DNA from: Hellea sp.
GTDB lineage: Bacteria; Pseudomonadota; Alphaproteobacteria; Caulobacterales; Maricaulaceae
Direction: 5' to 3'
Assembly: GCA_028224375.1 (NCBI GenBank)
Contig: JAOIVW010000023.1
Coordinates: 1 to 46,316 of the forward strand
DNA length: 46,316 bases
The position numbers and the translations under genes are program-made. Shown here piece by piece: positions 9,745 to 18,766 of this stretch. How positions within the stretch are numbered: the first letter of the stretch is position 1; the number at the start of each line of letters is the position of its first letter. A model generated the notes under the pieces. That model did not search any database, was not told the origin of the DNA, and saw only the letters and a program-made list of their open reading frames with translations.

Positions 9745-11177
9745 TAGGCCGCGCTCATCCTGTTTTTCTCTTCTTCAAACAAATCAATGATTCGACTCGC
9801 TTGCTCACGGAATGCCTCACCTCTGGTTTCGAAATTCTTAAATTGATCGAAACTGGCACAGGCAGGAGACAGTAAAATAATAGGATTGGACTTGCCCGAA
9901 TGCATGGCGTCACGTGTCGCGCAGAGTATCGCCTTTTCAAGCGTGCCCGAAACTTTGTGCTCGACCTTCTTCTTAGCTAGCGTTTTATGGAACTCTGGCG
10001 AAGCTTCCCCGATGAGGTAGGCTTTAGCAATATTGGGGAAGTGTTTCGCCAAAGGCTCTATCCCGCCCGCTTTGGCTACGCCGCCTGCAATCCAGAAAAT
10101 ATTCTTGTAGGACTTCAGAGCTTGCAAGGCAGCATCCGCATTGGTCGCCTTGCTGTCATTCACAAAACGCACGGGCCCTGCCGATCCAATCGTCTCCATG
10201 CGGTGCGCGAGGCCGGGGAAAGATAAAATAGCTTCACCTATCACCTTTGGGTCAATATCCAGTGATTGCACAGCAGCATAAGCGGCGGCAGCATTTTGAT
10301 GATTGTGCTTGCCTTCAAGCGCTTTGGCTTGTGAAAGATCGCAAATTTCAAAACACTTGCCATTCATATTGCAATAAAGTTTGCCATTCATAACCGAAAC
10401 GCCGCGCCCCAAAGACTTGCGCGTTGAAATAGGAATGATGCGGCGACCGTTTTTAGCCTTAAGCTCAGAGAATATACGCCTCGTCTCTTTTGTATCCACG
10501 CCAATTACAGCCGTGTCATCTGAAGTCTGATTGTCGAAGATACGAAATTTTGCGGCCTCATAGCCTGCCATATCACCATGCCGTTCCAGATGGTCAGGCG
10601 AGAGGTTTAGAAAGACAGCGGCATTGGCGCGAAGACTTTGCGTACGCTCAAGCTGATAAGAGGACAGCTCTATGACGTAATGTTTTCCCGCATGCATTTT
10701 ATCTAAATCCAAGACGCCGCGGCCGATATTTCCGCCAATTTCCGCATCCTTACCGCAGGCCGTCAAGACATGTCCGATAAGCGCTGTCGTTGTAGACTTT
10801 CCATTAGTTCCAGTAATAGTAATAATCTTAGGCCGCTGATCTTCGGGCAGCGCCGCGACTTCACGGGCGAATATTTCAATATCACAAATGATAGGCACGC
10901 CCGCCGCTTTGGCTTTCTTAGCTGTCCAATGGGCATTGGGCAATGTATCTGGCACGCCAGGCGATAAAACCAAAGCTTCAAACTCTGACCACTTAGCTGT
11001 GCTTAAATCTTTGACCTTCACGCCTTGAGCTTTGGCCGCATCGCGCGCGGCCTCATTATCATCCCAAGCCCAAACATCTGCCCCGCCTTTTGCAAGGGAT
11101 AGCGCAGCGGTAATACCGGTACGGCCTAATCCGAAGACGGCAAGAGTTTGACCCTGAAATGTAACAGCTTTGATCAT
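9744..11177 (-). CDS. murD: UDP-N-acetylmuramoylalanine--D-glutamate ligase
   Basis: MurD adds D-Glu to UDP-MurNAc-L-Ala. The 477-residue product has an N-terminal Rossmann domain (VFGLGRTGITAALSLAKGG), the P-loop TGTNGKSTTTALIGH near residue 122, the HLERHGDMAGYEAAK motif with a carbamylatable lysine region, and the C-terminal LLSPACASFDQFKNFETRGEAF signature. It follows mraY after 3 nt and overlaps ftsW by 1 nt. Confidence 0.97.
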   Translation of the reverse strand: MIKAVTFQGQTLAVFGLGRTGITAALSLAKGGADVWAWDDNEAARDAAKAQGVKVKDLSTAKWSEFEALVLSPGVPDTLPNAHWTAKKAKAAGVPIICDIEIFAREVAALPEDQRPKIITITGTNGKSTTTALIGHVLTACGKDAEIGGNIGRGVLDLDKMHAGKHYVIELSSYQLERTQSLRANAAVFLNLSPDHLERHGDMAGYEAAKFRIFDNQTSDDTAVIGVDTKETRRIFSELKAKNGRRIIPISTRKSLGRGVSVMNGKLYCNMNGKCFEICDLSQAKALEGKHNHQNAAAAYAAVQSLDIDPKVIGEAILSFPGLAHRMETIGSAGPVRFVNDSKATNADAALQALKSYKNIFWIAGGVAKAGGIEPLAKHFPNIAKAYLIGEASPEFHKTLAKKKVEHKVSGTLEKAILCATRDAMHSGKSNPIILLSPACASFDQFKNFETRGEAFREQASRIIDLFEEEKNRMSAA

Positions 11178-11180
11178 GCT

Positions 11181-12278
11181 TTATCTCAGCTTCAATGTAG
11201 ATAATCCGATCAGCGCAAGTATGATTGCGATAATCCAGAAACGAATAACGATGGTAGGCTCGGCCCACCCTTTTTTCTCAAAGTGGTGATGGATGGGCGC
11301 CATGCGAAAGACGCGCTTACCCGTCAGCTTAAACGAGGCGACCTGCACAATCACAGAGACCGCTTCGAGGACGAACAGCCCGCCAATAACGGCCAGAACG
11401 ATTTCATGCTTAATTGCGACAGCGGTTGTGCCGAGCGCGCCGCCCAGAGCTAACGAACCTGTATCGCCCATAAAGACCATGGCGGGCGGAGCGTTATACC
11501 AGAGAAAGCCCAGAGACGCCCCAATAATGGCCCCTAGGAAGATGGTCACTTCTGCAGAACCAGGCACATATGGCACGCCCAAATATTCAGAAAAGACCGC
11601 ATTCCCGACCAAATAAGCAATAAAGGCCAAGCTCATACAGGCTATCATGACAGGCACGATGGCGAGGCCATCCAGCCCGTCCGTTAAGTTGACCGCATTG
11701 GACGCGCCGACAATAACGAGACAGCCAAAGGGGATGAAGAAAATACCGAGGTTAAGCGTAAAATCTTTTAGGAAAGGTATCGCCAATCCTGTTTGAAATC
11801 CGTCGGGCGTTTGCGGAAAAGCAGTTGTGAGCACGTAAACTGCTACAGCGGCAATACCGAACTCCAGAATTATCTTGATTTTTCCGCTAAAGCCTTTGGG
11901 ATTTTGACGCGAGACTTTGAGGTAATCATCGTAAAACCCGATAAGGCCATAGCTCAGCGTCACCAACATAACCGTCCAGAGAAACGGATTGCTAAGATCT
12001 GCCCATAAGAGCGTTGAAATCATGACGGAGAGCAATATCAGCAAGCCGCCCATCGTAGGCGTCCCTGCTTTTTTGATAATGTGCCCTTCGGGTCCATCTT
12101 CACGAATGGGCTGACCCTTGCCTTGCTTGGATCGCAGCCAGTTGATGACGCGCGGACCCAGAATAAAGGCGATAATCATGGATGTCATCAACGCGCCGCC
12201 GACACGGAAGGTAATGTAATTAAATAGATTGAAGAACTGGAAGTCCTCAGAAAATCGCGTGAGAATTTCGTATAACAT
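11181..12278 (-). CDS. mraY: Phospho-N-acetylmuramoyl-pentapeptide transferase
   Basis: MraY is the integral membrane enzyme that moves phospho-MurNAc-pentapeptide onto undecaprenyl phosphate to make lipid I. The 365-residue product has about ten hydrophobic helices. It also has the family signatures [24 protein letters not shown] (metal-binding Asp pair), [25 protein letters not shown] and the late [13 protein letters not shown] motif. Start and murF stop overlap by one base. Confidence 0.98.
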   Translation of the reverse strand: MLYEILTRFSEDFQFFNLFNYITFRVGGALMTSMIIAFILGPRVINWLRSKQGKGQPIREDGPEGHIIKKAGTPTMGGLLILLSVMISTLLWADLSNPFLWTVMLVTLSYGLIGFYDDYLKVSRQNPKGFSGKIKIILEFGIAAVAVYVLTTAFPQTPDGFQTGLAIPFLKDFTLNLGIFFIPFGCLVIVGASNAVNLTDGLDGLAIVPVMIACMSLAFIAYLVGNAVFSEYLGVPYVPGSAEVTIFLGAIIGASLGFLWYNAPPAMVFMGDTGSLALGGALGTTAVAIKHEIVLAVIGGLFVLEAVSVIVQVASFKLTGKRVFRMAPIHHHFEKKGWAEPTIVIRFWIIAIILALIGLSTLKLR

Positions 12279-13636
12279 TAAGCCGCACCCTCTTTTAGCG
12301 CTGCAACGAGCTTACCCAGCTGCATGCTATTTGACCCTTTAACGAGGACAACATCGCCCTCATGAATTTCAGCTTTGAGCGCCTCAAGCGCTTTCTCCCA
12401 ATCCTGCGCCCAAGCGCCGCGCATAGGCTGCGGTAAACTTCCTTTAAGCGCGCGCATACATTCGCCGACGATAATAACCCGCGATACGCCCGCCGCTTCG
12501 AGCGGCTGTGATAAATCTGCGTGCATTTGGATTTCATCTTTTCCAAGTTCGCCCATATCGCCCAACACGGCGATGCGGCGTCCGGGCTTTAAGCCCAACA
12601 CATTAATCGCCGCGCGCATGGAGGTCGGGTTTGCGTTATAGGCCTCGTCAATCAGCGTGATGGCTTTCCCATCCACGTTCAGCGTATGCATTTCCCCGCG
12701 CCCACTCTCGGCGCGAACCTTGCGCAGCGCCATGGCGGCCTTGCGCAAATTCACACCTGCGGCATAGGCGACAGCCATACAGGCCGCACCATTTATGATC
12801 CAATGTTCACCAGGAACTAAAAGCGTGACATCGATTTGCTGGGCGTTAATTCGAAGGCGTGTGTTGCTGCCATGCTCATGGGTTTGAGACGTTACGATAG
12901 TCACGTCACAGTCATCAGTATGACCAAAGGTAATTATCTTTTTGCCCTTAGCCTTTTTCGCAATGCGGGCCGTATAAGGATTATCCGCATTAAGGATAAG
13001 GACACCCTCTTTGCCCAAACCGTCCATAATTTCAGCCTTTGCATCGGCAATGGCGTCGACATTTTCAAAGTGCGCGAGGTGCACGCCAGCGACTGTTGTG
13101 ATGAGCGCAATATCAGGGCTTAGCAGTTTCGATAAATCTGTGAGCTCACCCGCATGGTTCATACCCAATTCGAAAACGCCAAATTCTGACTCTTGCGGCA
13201 TCCCCGCCATAGTGAGCGGGGCGCCCCAATGATTATTATATGATTTCAATGACTTATGAGTCTTTCCGAAAGCAGAAAACATGGTCGCCAAGGCTTCTTT
13301 GACGCTAGTCTTTCCAACGCTACCAGTGACTGCAATACGCAAGGCTTCTGAACGTGCAACGCCCGCCTGGCCCAAATTACGCAAAGCTTGAAGACTGTCT
13401 TTGACGTGAACCGCGTTCCCTTCAGCAGGGCTTTCCGAGAGCGTTCCGCCCGCGCCGTTTTCAAACGCCATAGGGATGAAGTCATGTCCATCTCGAGCAT
13501 CTTTGAGCGGTACAAATAAATCACCTGCTTCGATTGTGCGGGTATCAATAGACAGGCCAGATATGGTAAAGTCAGCATTAGACTTCCCGCCAGTTGCCTT
13601 AGCTATATCGGCAGATGTCCATAACGGCTTAGACAT
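12278..13636 (-). CDS. murF: UDP-MurNAc-tripeptide--D-alanyl-D-alanine ligase
   Basis: MurF adds the D-Ala-D-Ala dipeptide to complete UDP-MurNAc-pentapeptide. The 452-residue product has the Mur-ligase P-loop [13 protein letters not shown] (the common NGKT form is changed to VGKT, a variant I recall from alphaproteobacteria). It also has [23 protein letters not shown] and [19 protein letters not shown], the last a MurF hallmark. It overlaps murE by 8 nt and mraY by 1 nt. Confidence 0.97.
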   Translation of the reverse strand: MSKPLWTSADIAKATGGKSNADFTISGLSIDTRTIEAGDLFVPLKDARDGHDFIPMAFENGAGGTLSESPAEGNAVHVKDSLQALRNLGQAGVARSEALRIAVTGSVGKTSVKEALATMFSAFGKTHKSLKSYNNHWGAPLTMAGMPQESEFGVFELGMNHAGELTDLSKLLSPDIALITTVAGVHLAHFENVDAIADAKAEIMDGLGKEGVLILNADNPYTARIAKKAKGKKIITFGHTDDCDVTIVTSQTHEHGSNTRLRINAQQIDVTLLVPGEHWIINGAACMAVAYAAGVNLRKAAMALRKVRAESGRGEMHTLNVDGKAITLIDEAYNANPTSMRAAINVLGLKPGRRIAVLGDMGELGKDEIQMHADLSQPLEAAGVSRVIIVGECMRALKGSLPQPMRGAWAQDWEKALEALKAEIHEGDVVLVKGSNSMQLGKLVAALKEGAA

Positions 13637-15053
13637 GGGTTAACTCCTTAAGCGCAAGCTGTACCTGCTCAACATCTGAGAACGGAATAACAGTGGTGCC
13701 AACAATTTGACCTTGCTCATGCCCTTTGCCGGCAATGACTAAGCAATCTTTTGCGCCGAGACGTTTAATGCCCTCGCGGATAGCGGCGGCGCGGTCACCA
13801 ATTTCTGTGGCGTCAGGACAGCCTTGCAAAACCGCCTTTCGGATTGTTGCCGCGTCCTCTGTGCGCGGATTATCATCGGTGACAATCACATTATCAGCGA
13901 GCTTGGCGGCAACGCGGCCCATCTTGGCGCGCTTATCAGGATCGCGATCTCCGCCGCAACCAAAAGCAACAATGACATTGCCCATTGTGTGCGGGCGAAC
14001 AGAGCGCAGTAATTTATCCAAACCATCTTCGGTATGAGCAAAATCAACAAAGATGGGCGCGCCTTCTTGAGTCTGCCCCGCCCGCTCCATGCGTCCGGCA
14101 ACGCCGTAGAGATGGCCTAGCGCTTCAAGCGCTTTATCTTTTACAACACCTGTCACCATTGCAAGGCCCAGAGCTGAGATAGCATTTAACACTTGAAACT
14201 CACCGGCTAGCGGCAATTCAATTTTATGGCGCTCGCCGTGAACGACCAGAGTTATAATTTGGCTTGAGGCGCGCGGCATAACTTCGTCAATACGAATATC
14301 CTGCCCCGACCAGCCGACTTGCATCACATCTTGCCCGCGCTCTTGGCACATCTTGACGAGGCGCTGCCCATATTGATCATTTGTATTTATGACGACGGGA
14401 GCATTAGCAGGCGTAAGTTCGGTGAAAAGCCGCGCCTTAGCCATGAAATAATCCTCGGCGTCAGTATGATAATCAAAATGATCTTGCGTAAGATTGGTAA
14501 AACCTGACGCCGTGACGTTGACGCCATCGAGGCGATATTGATCCAGCCCGTGAGAGGACGCCTCCATAGCCGCATGGGTTACGCCTTCTTTTGTCAACTC
14601 AGCCAATGTCTTGTGAAGTGCCACAGCATCGGGTGTTGTGTGGGTCAGCGGACGATAGCCCTGAGGCGCCTGAACGCCTAATGTCCCAAAGCAAGCCGCT
14701 TGATGTCCCGCATAGGCCCAAATTTGACGTAGAAATTCAACGGTTGAGCTTTTGCCATTTGTGCCTGTCATCGCCACAAGGGTTTTTGGCTGACCTGCAT
14801 ATAGCTTCGCTGCCATCTGAGCATAGGCCAATCGCGGCTCTGAACGGTCCAGATAAGGCACAGGCAACTCTATCTCGCCCGTTGAGAGCACGGCAGACGC
14901 GCCCTTCTCCAGAGCGCTTTCAATAAATTTGCGTCCGTCCGTGACAGTCCCAGGCAGCGCAGCAAAGATGTAGCCAGGCGCAACCTCACGGCTGTCACAG
15001 GTTAAGCCCGTCACGCTTTCATTGCTCTCAAATCCCAGCTCTCTCAACGTCAT
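13629..15053 (-). CDS. murE: UDP-MurNAc-dipeptide--meso-diaminopimelate ligase
   Basis: MurE adds the third stem-peptide residue. The 474-residue product has the P-loop TGTNGKSSTVEFLRQI. It has the EASSHGLDQYRLDG and NLTQDHFDYH motifs, and a DNPR sequence (VTDDNPRTEDAATI) that marks meso-diaminopimelate rather than lysine specificity. The peptidoglycan is therefore expected to be of the meso-DAP type. The start overlaps the ftsI stop by 4 nt. Confidence 0.97.
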   Translation of the reverse strand: MTLRELGFESNESVTGLTCDSREVAPGYIFAALPGTVTDGRKFIESALEKGASAVLSTGEIELPVPYLDRSEPRLAYAQMAAKLYAGQPKTLVAMTGTNGKSSTVEFLRQIWAYAGHQAACFGTLGVQAPQGYRPLTHTTPDAVALHKTLAELTKEGVTHAAMEASSHGLDQYRLDGVNVTASGFTNLTQDHFDYHTDAEDYFMAKARLFTELTPANAPVVINTNDQYGQRLVKMCQERGQDVMQVGWSGQDIRIDEVMPRASSQIITLVVHGERHKIELPLAGEFQVLNAISALGLAMVTGVVKDKALEALGHLYGVAGRMERAGQTQEGAPIFVDFAHTEDGLDKLLRSVRPHTMGNVIVAFGCGGDRDPDKRAKMGRVAAKLADNVIVTDDNPRTEDAATIRKAVLQGCPDATEIGDRAAAIREGIKRLGAKDCLVIAGKGHEQGQIVGTTVIPFSDVEQVQLALKELTHV

Positions 15054-16729
15054 GGCAAAGCCTCTTCTGAGAAAGGGCTCATCGCGATAGGATCGATTGT
15101 TCGCTGAACGCCGAGCATGGGCGCTATTCTTTCAATGACCGCCCCTGCTGTTGGCGCGGCGTTCCAACCCGCCGTCGCCCAGCCATATGTGCCCTCAGTC
15201 GCTTTAGGCTCATCATAGGTAATCATCACAACATAGGTTGGGTCTTCATAAGGGAAAGCCGCGACGAATGACGTTACCAAACGTTTCTGATCATAACCGC
15301 CAACCGCAGGCTTCTCTGCCGTTCCAGTCTTACCCATAACGCCATAGCCTTTGACACGCGCTTTTTTGCCCGTACCGTGGGTCACAACATAACGCATCAT
15401 ATCGCGCGTCGTTTGAGAAGTCTTAGAGGAAAAAACGCGGCGGCTCTCAATAGGGTGAGCGGCATCGCGCTTGATGAGGGTCGGCGTTACGTAAAGCCCG
15501 TCATTTAGAGTCGCACCAATGGCCGCAGCCAAGGCCAGCGGGCTTACCGAAATCCCATGCCCATAAGAAACCGTAACAGTTGTCAAATCTATCCAGCGGT
15601 TTTGGATTTGCGGCTTGGCGCTTTCAGCTAATTCAAAGGGCACGCGGTCCATCAGTCCCAATTCTTTCAGGTATTTCTGTTGCTGTTCAGCTCCAATTTT
15701 AAGCGCAATCATCGCCGTACCGCGATTAGAGCTTTCCGCCAGAATTTCTGGCATCGCCAAAGGCACCTTGCTGGGATGGTCATCGCGAATAAATTTATTA
15801 CGCACCTTAAAAGGCTTTTGCACCGGATAGATCTCCGTAAGATTTGACGCCCCATCTTCCAGAGCCATGGCCATGGTCAGAGGTTTGAAAACAGAGCCCA
15901 AGTCATAGGTAGACATTGAGGCATGATTAAAGCGAGTTTCGGGCAATGTTGCGCCGGGATCATTTGGGTCAAAATTAGGCAGACTTGCCATAGAGATGAT
16001 TTCGCCAGTTTTAATATTCATGACCACAGCAGCATTTGACAAAGCTTCAAATTTCTCGAGACCCTTTTGAAGCTCATCCGCCACGGCATATTGCACGCGC
16101 ATATCAAGGGAGAGCGCAAATGCCGGCGCATTTTCTTCTGACAAAATACCATTAAAAGCGCGCTCTGCCCCAGCCGAGCCATTTAAATCCACATCCGCAA
16201 ATCCAACACTATGCGAGGCTAAGTGCCCGCGCGGATAAACCCGCTTAGGCTCTTGGCGAAAGGCGAGACCCGGCATGCCCAGCGCAAAAACAGATTGGCG
16301 CTCTTTGGGGGTTAAGCCGCGCTCAATCCAGACAAAAGCTCGCTCTGCGGAAAGACGAGAGCGCAGAACATTAAGATCCAGATCAGGCCGTATGGACACC
16401 AACTTTCGCGCCGTTTCTTCGGCATTCCAAACTTTGCGCGGTTCTGCATAAAGCGAATAGGTGTTAAGCGTCGTTGCCAAAACCTCGCCATTACGATCTG
16501 TAATATCAGCGCGTGTTGTCGTAATTTCTTTAGGCAACAGATTAGCGCCGCGTTTTTCGCCAAATAGCGAGAGCTCGGCCAATCGCAACACAACCAAGAC
16601 CAGCACGAATAAAAAGATACAGGCCCCGATGCGAATACGAATACGCCCCTCGGATACAGAAGCGAATTCATCATCAGCCACCGTCATGGTTTTGGCTTGC
16701 GGGAGGTAATCTTGCTGGGTCACGCTCAT
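15050..16729 (-). CDS. ftsI: Septal peptidoglycan transpeptidase FtsI (PBP3)
   Basis: FtsI crosslinks septal peptidoglycan and works with FtsW. The 559-residue bitopic protein has a cytoplasmic tail, one hydrophobic segment (about 33-51, IGACIFLFVLVLVVLRL) and a pedestal dimerisation domain. The transpeptidase domain has the serine motif SVFK (in STYDLGSVFKPLTMA), the SSN motif (ESSNRGTAMIALK) and KTGT (GKTGTAEKP). All three catalytic motifs are intact. The start overlaps the ftsL-like stop by 4 nt. Confidence 0.97.
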   Translation of the reverse strand: MSVTQQDYLPQAKTMTVADDEFASVSEGRIRIRIGACIFLFVLVLVVLRLAELSLFGEKRGANLLPKEITTTRADITDRNGEVLATTLNTYSLYAEPRKVWNAEETARKLVSIRPDLDLNVLRSRLSAERAFVWIERGLTPKERQSVFALGMPGLAFRQEPKRVYPRGHLASHSVGFADVDLNGSAGAERAFNGILSEENAPAFALSLDMRVQYAVADELQKGLEKFEALSNAAVVMNIKTGEIISMASLPNFDPNDPGATLPETRFNHASMSTYDLGSVFKPLTMAMALEDGASNLTEIYPVQKPFKVRNKFIRDDHPSKVPLAMPEILAESSNRGTAMIALKIGAEQQQKYLKELGLMDRVPFELAESAKPQIQNRWIDLTTVTVSYGHGISVSPLALAAAIGATLNDGLYVTPTLIKRDAAHPIESRRVFSSKTSQTTRDMMRYVVTHGTGKKARVKGYGVMGKTGTAEKPAVGGYDQKRLVTSFVAAFPYEDPTYVVMITYDEPKATEGTYGWATAGWNAAPTAGAVIERIAPMLGVQRTIDPIAMSPFSEEALP

Positions 16730-17094
16730 GGCCTCACCCCTTCGCCAGATAAATCTTTAGTATCAGGACTAGGACGCAGAGGGAATTCTTGGACAATGTC
16801 TTTAGCCCTCAAAACGTCTTTGACCACGATAGGCTGAACACCCAGATGCGATTTAGACAAAGACATCAGGCGGTCAGGACTCTCAAGATAAGCGATTTCG
16901 GCCTGTAAAACGCGCAAGCTCGCTTCTTCTTGCGCAATTTGACGTTCAAGCGAGACCGCTTGTTTTCGCGCTGTCTGCGAACGGGTTTTTACGTAATAGA
17001 GTCCGACTGTCAGAGCCACGCCGATAACAAAAAGTAAAAAGCCCGTCATGCGCCGCGCCGCGCGAATGTGAGAAGGGATGTAGACGCCGCTCAT
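16726..17094 (-). CDS. ftsL: FtsL-like divisome protein
   Basis: The 122-residue product has a short basic N-terminus, one transmembrane helix (about 16-34, [18 protein letters not shown]) and a leucine-zipper-like coiled coil (about 36-72, RSQTARKQ...QAEIAYLES). [19 protein letters not shown] segment follows, common at the end of alphaproteobacterial FtsL. FtsL forms the FtsQ-FtsL-FtsB complex. Sequence conservation of FtsL is low, so the call rests on topology and on its fixed position between rsmH and ftsI, with 4-nt overlaps on both sides. Confidence 0.88.
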   Translation of the reverse strand: MSGVYIPSHIRAARRMTGFLLFVIGVALTVGLYYVKTRSQTARKQAVSLERQIAQEEASLRVLQAEIAYLESPDRLMSLSKSHLGVQPIVVKDVLRAKDIVQEFPLRPSPDTKDLSGEGVRP

Positions 17095-18071
17095 AGTAAC
17101 AACTCCAACTCAGACAAGCTCGGCACGCGCGGCAAAAGTCCATCATCCATTGGGAATGGCGCGGCCTCTGTGCGGATAGCAAAGCGCAATTTGGCAGAGC
17201 GCGAACGGGCATTGTCCTGCACTTCATCTTTGCTCGGCTTTATCACCGAGCGTTTGCCCTCTTTAAAACTGGCAGCAGGGCCATCCTTCTTGACTTCGGG
17301 CGCATAGCGCGAACCGCCGCTAACCTCGCCTGCCCTGCGGCGCAGAAAGGACTTCACAATACGGTCCTCGAGAGAATGGAATGTCACAACAATCAACCGC
17401 CCGCCTGGCTTGAGAATCTTTTCTGCCGCGCATAGCCCGCAATAAAGCTCACCCAGCTCATCATTAATGAAAATACGCAAGGCTTGAAACACGCGTGTCG
17501 CAGGATGATTTTTTCCAGTTCGGCCTAGAGCTTTCTCTACAACATCTGCGAGCGCATCAGTCGTCACAATATCACCCTCTTCGCGGGCGCGAACGATGAA
17601 GTCAGCTGCACGGCGGGCGCGGCGCTCTTCACCGTAAACCTGAAAAATACGAATAAGATCAGAATGCTCTAAAGATTTCACAGCGTCCGCTGCCGTTGGC
17701 CCCGTATTGCCCATGCGCATATCAAGCGGGCCTGAACGCATGAAAGAAAAGCCGCGCTCCGCTTGATCCAGTTGCATAGAGGACACGCCAATATCCAGCA
17801 CAACAGCATCAACGTTCTCAAGCGAGACTTCATCCATTTTAGAAAACGGCGTTTCAATCAAGCGAAAACGGCCATTATATTGAGCGGACAATTCTTCAGC
17901 ACGAGGCTGCACATTCGGGTCACGGTCAAGGCCAACAACATGGCAATTAGCCGCCTTTAAGAAGGCCTCACTATAGCCGCCATTTCCAAAGGTGCCGTCC
18001 ACATAGGTTTCGCGGTCTTCCGGGGAAAGCGCACTTAAAACTTCGGGGAGCATAACGGGATAGTGCTTCAT
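17091..18071 (-). CDS. rsmH: 16S rRNA (cytosine-1402-N4)-methyltransferase
   Basis: RsmH (MraW) methylates N4 of C1402 in 16S rRNA with S-adenosylmethionine. The 326-residue product begins with the family motif [13 protein letters not shown]. It continues with the SAM-binding [16 protein letters not shown] and GLDRDPN, and has the later [19 protein letters not shown] and [14 protein letters not shown] signatures. It is the second gene of the operon, overlapping mraZ and ftsL by 4 nt each. Confidence 0.97.
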   Translation of the reverse strand: MKHYPVMLPEVLSALSPEDRETYVDGTFGNGGYSEAFLKAANCHVVGLDRDPNVQPRAEELSAQYNGRFRLIETPFSKMDEVSLENVDAVVLDIGVSSMQLDQAERGFSFMRSGPLDMRMGNTGPTAADAVKSLEHSDLIRIFQVYGEERRARRAADFIVRAREEGDIVTTDALADVVEKALGRTGKNHPATRVFQALRIFINDELGELYCGLCAAEKILKPGGRLIVVTFHSLEDRIVKSFLRRRAGEVSGGSRYAPEVKKDGPAASFKEGKRSVIKPSKDEVQDNARSRSAKLRFAIRTEAAPFPMDDGLLPRVPSLSELELLL

Positions 18072-18538
18072 GAGCCCTCTCCCGGTTTTACTGTTTTTAG
18101 CAAATGACGGCTTTCGCGCGCCAAAGCGAGCAAGCCATCTTTGCGATCTTCCAACGCCTTAGGCGACCAAATTTCAAAACGGCGACCTAGGCCAACAAAT
18201 GTCACCTTGCCATTCAGCCCTGCATATTCGTGCAAATCCTTCGGCAGAGACACACGCCCGCCACCATCAAAAGCCAACTGCCGAGATGAAGCGAAAATCA
18301 TATATTGAAGCGCCGAGCGCTCAGCATCGTAATGCTCGCGCTGATCCAACGAATTTTGAAAATCCTCAAGCAACGAAATGCCGCCGCCTTCAAGGTAATT
18401 CCCGTCCAGACTTGGCCAGACAACAATGCCGTCAAATGGCGATTTCGAAGGGGTCTCGGATATGGTCGCACGAAAATCGGCGGGCACAGATACACGCCCT
18501 TTCGCATCCAAGCTATTTGTCACCGTGGACAAAAACAT
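18068..18538 (-). CDS. mraZ: Transcriptional regulator MraZ
   Basis: MraZ is an AbrB/SpoVT-like DNA-binding protein that represses its own dcw operon in E. coli. The product (156 residues from the chosen start) has the two tandem half-domains: an N-terminal [14 protein letters not shown] motif and a second [15 protein letters not shown] motif. An in-frame ATG at 18571 adds 11 residues. The family almost always begins MFLST..., which matches the ATG at 18538, preceded by AAGGGGATAAC. The leader upstream contains three TGGGAT repeats and can fold over this start (see the separate entry). Confidence 0.95.
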   Translation of the reverse strand: MFLSTVTNSLDAKGRVSVPADFRATISETPSKSPFDGIVVWPSLDGNYLEGGGISLLEDFQNSLDQREHYDAERSALQYMIFASSRQLAFDGGGRVSLPKDLHEYAGLNGKVTFVGLGRRFEIWSPKALEDRKDGLLALARESRHLLKTVKPGEGS

Positions 18539-18613
18539 CCCAGTTATCCCCTTTTCAACGCCAAAAGCCAAATCATGACGTTATAAATGGGATAACATGG
18601 GATTTTATGGGAT
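18536..18613 (-). promoter_or_regulatory. mraZ leader: triple TGGGAT repeat and start-codon hairpin
   Basis: Three TGGGAT copies occur on the plus strand at 18588, 18598 and 18608, exactly 10 bp apart, about 50-75 bp upstream of the mraZ ATG. Repeated TGGG boxes are the known MraZ operator type. The mRNA segment from 18603 to 18589 is also complementary to 18550-18537, giving 14 pairs (8+6) with one bulged U and a loop of about 38 nt. That helix would cover the GGGG of the ribosome-binding site and most of the AUG. Operator use follows from family knowledge; the hairpin is an inference from complementarity. Confidence 0.6.
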
Positions 18614-18766
18614 ACAATGCCTATTTAGCACTAATTTAAGTATAATTGCAGGATTTAGGTCTTTTTTCATGCCTCGTTTGCCGAACTCTGCGGTCTGAGC
18701 CCTCTCGCCCCTTGGAAGGCATAAAAATGTGTTTATAGAAGGTAAAGATTCACAAAAGGTTGACCC

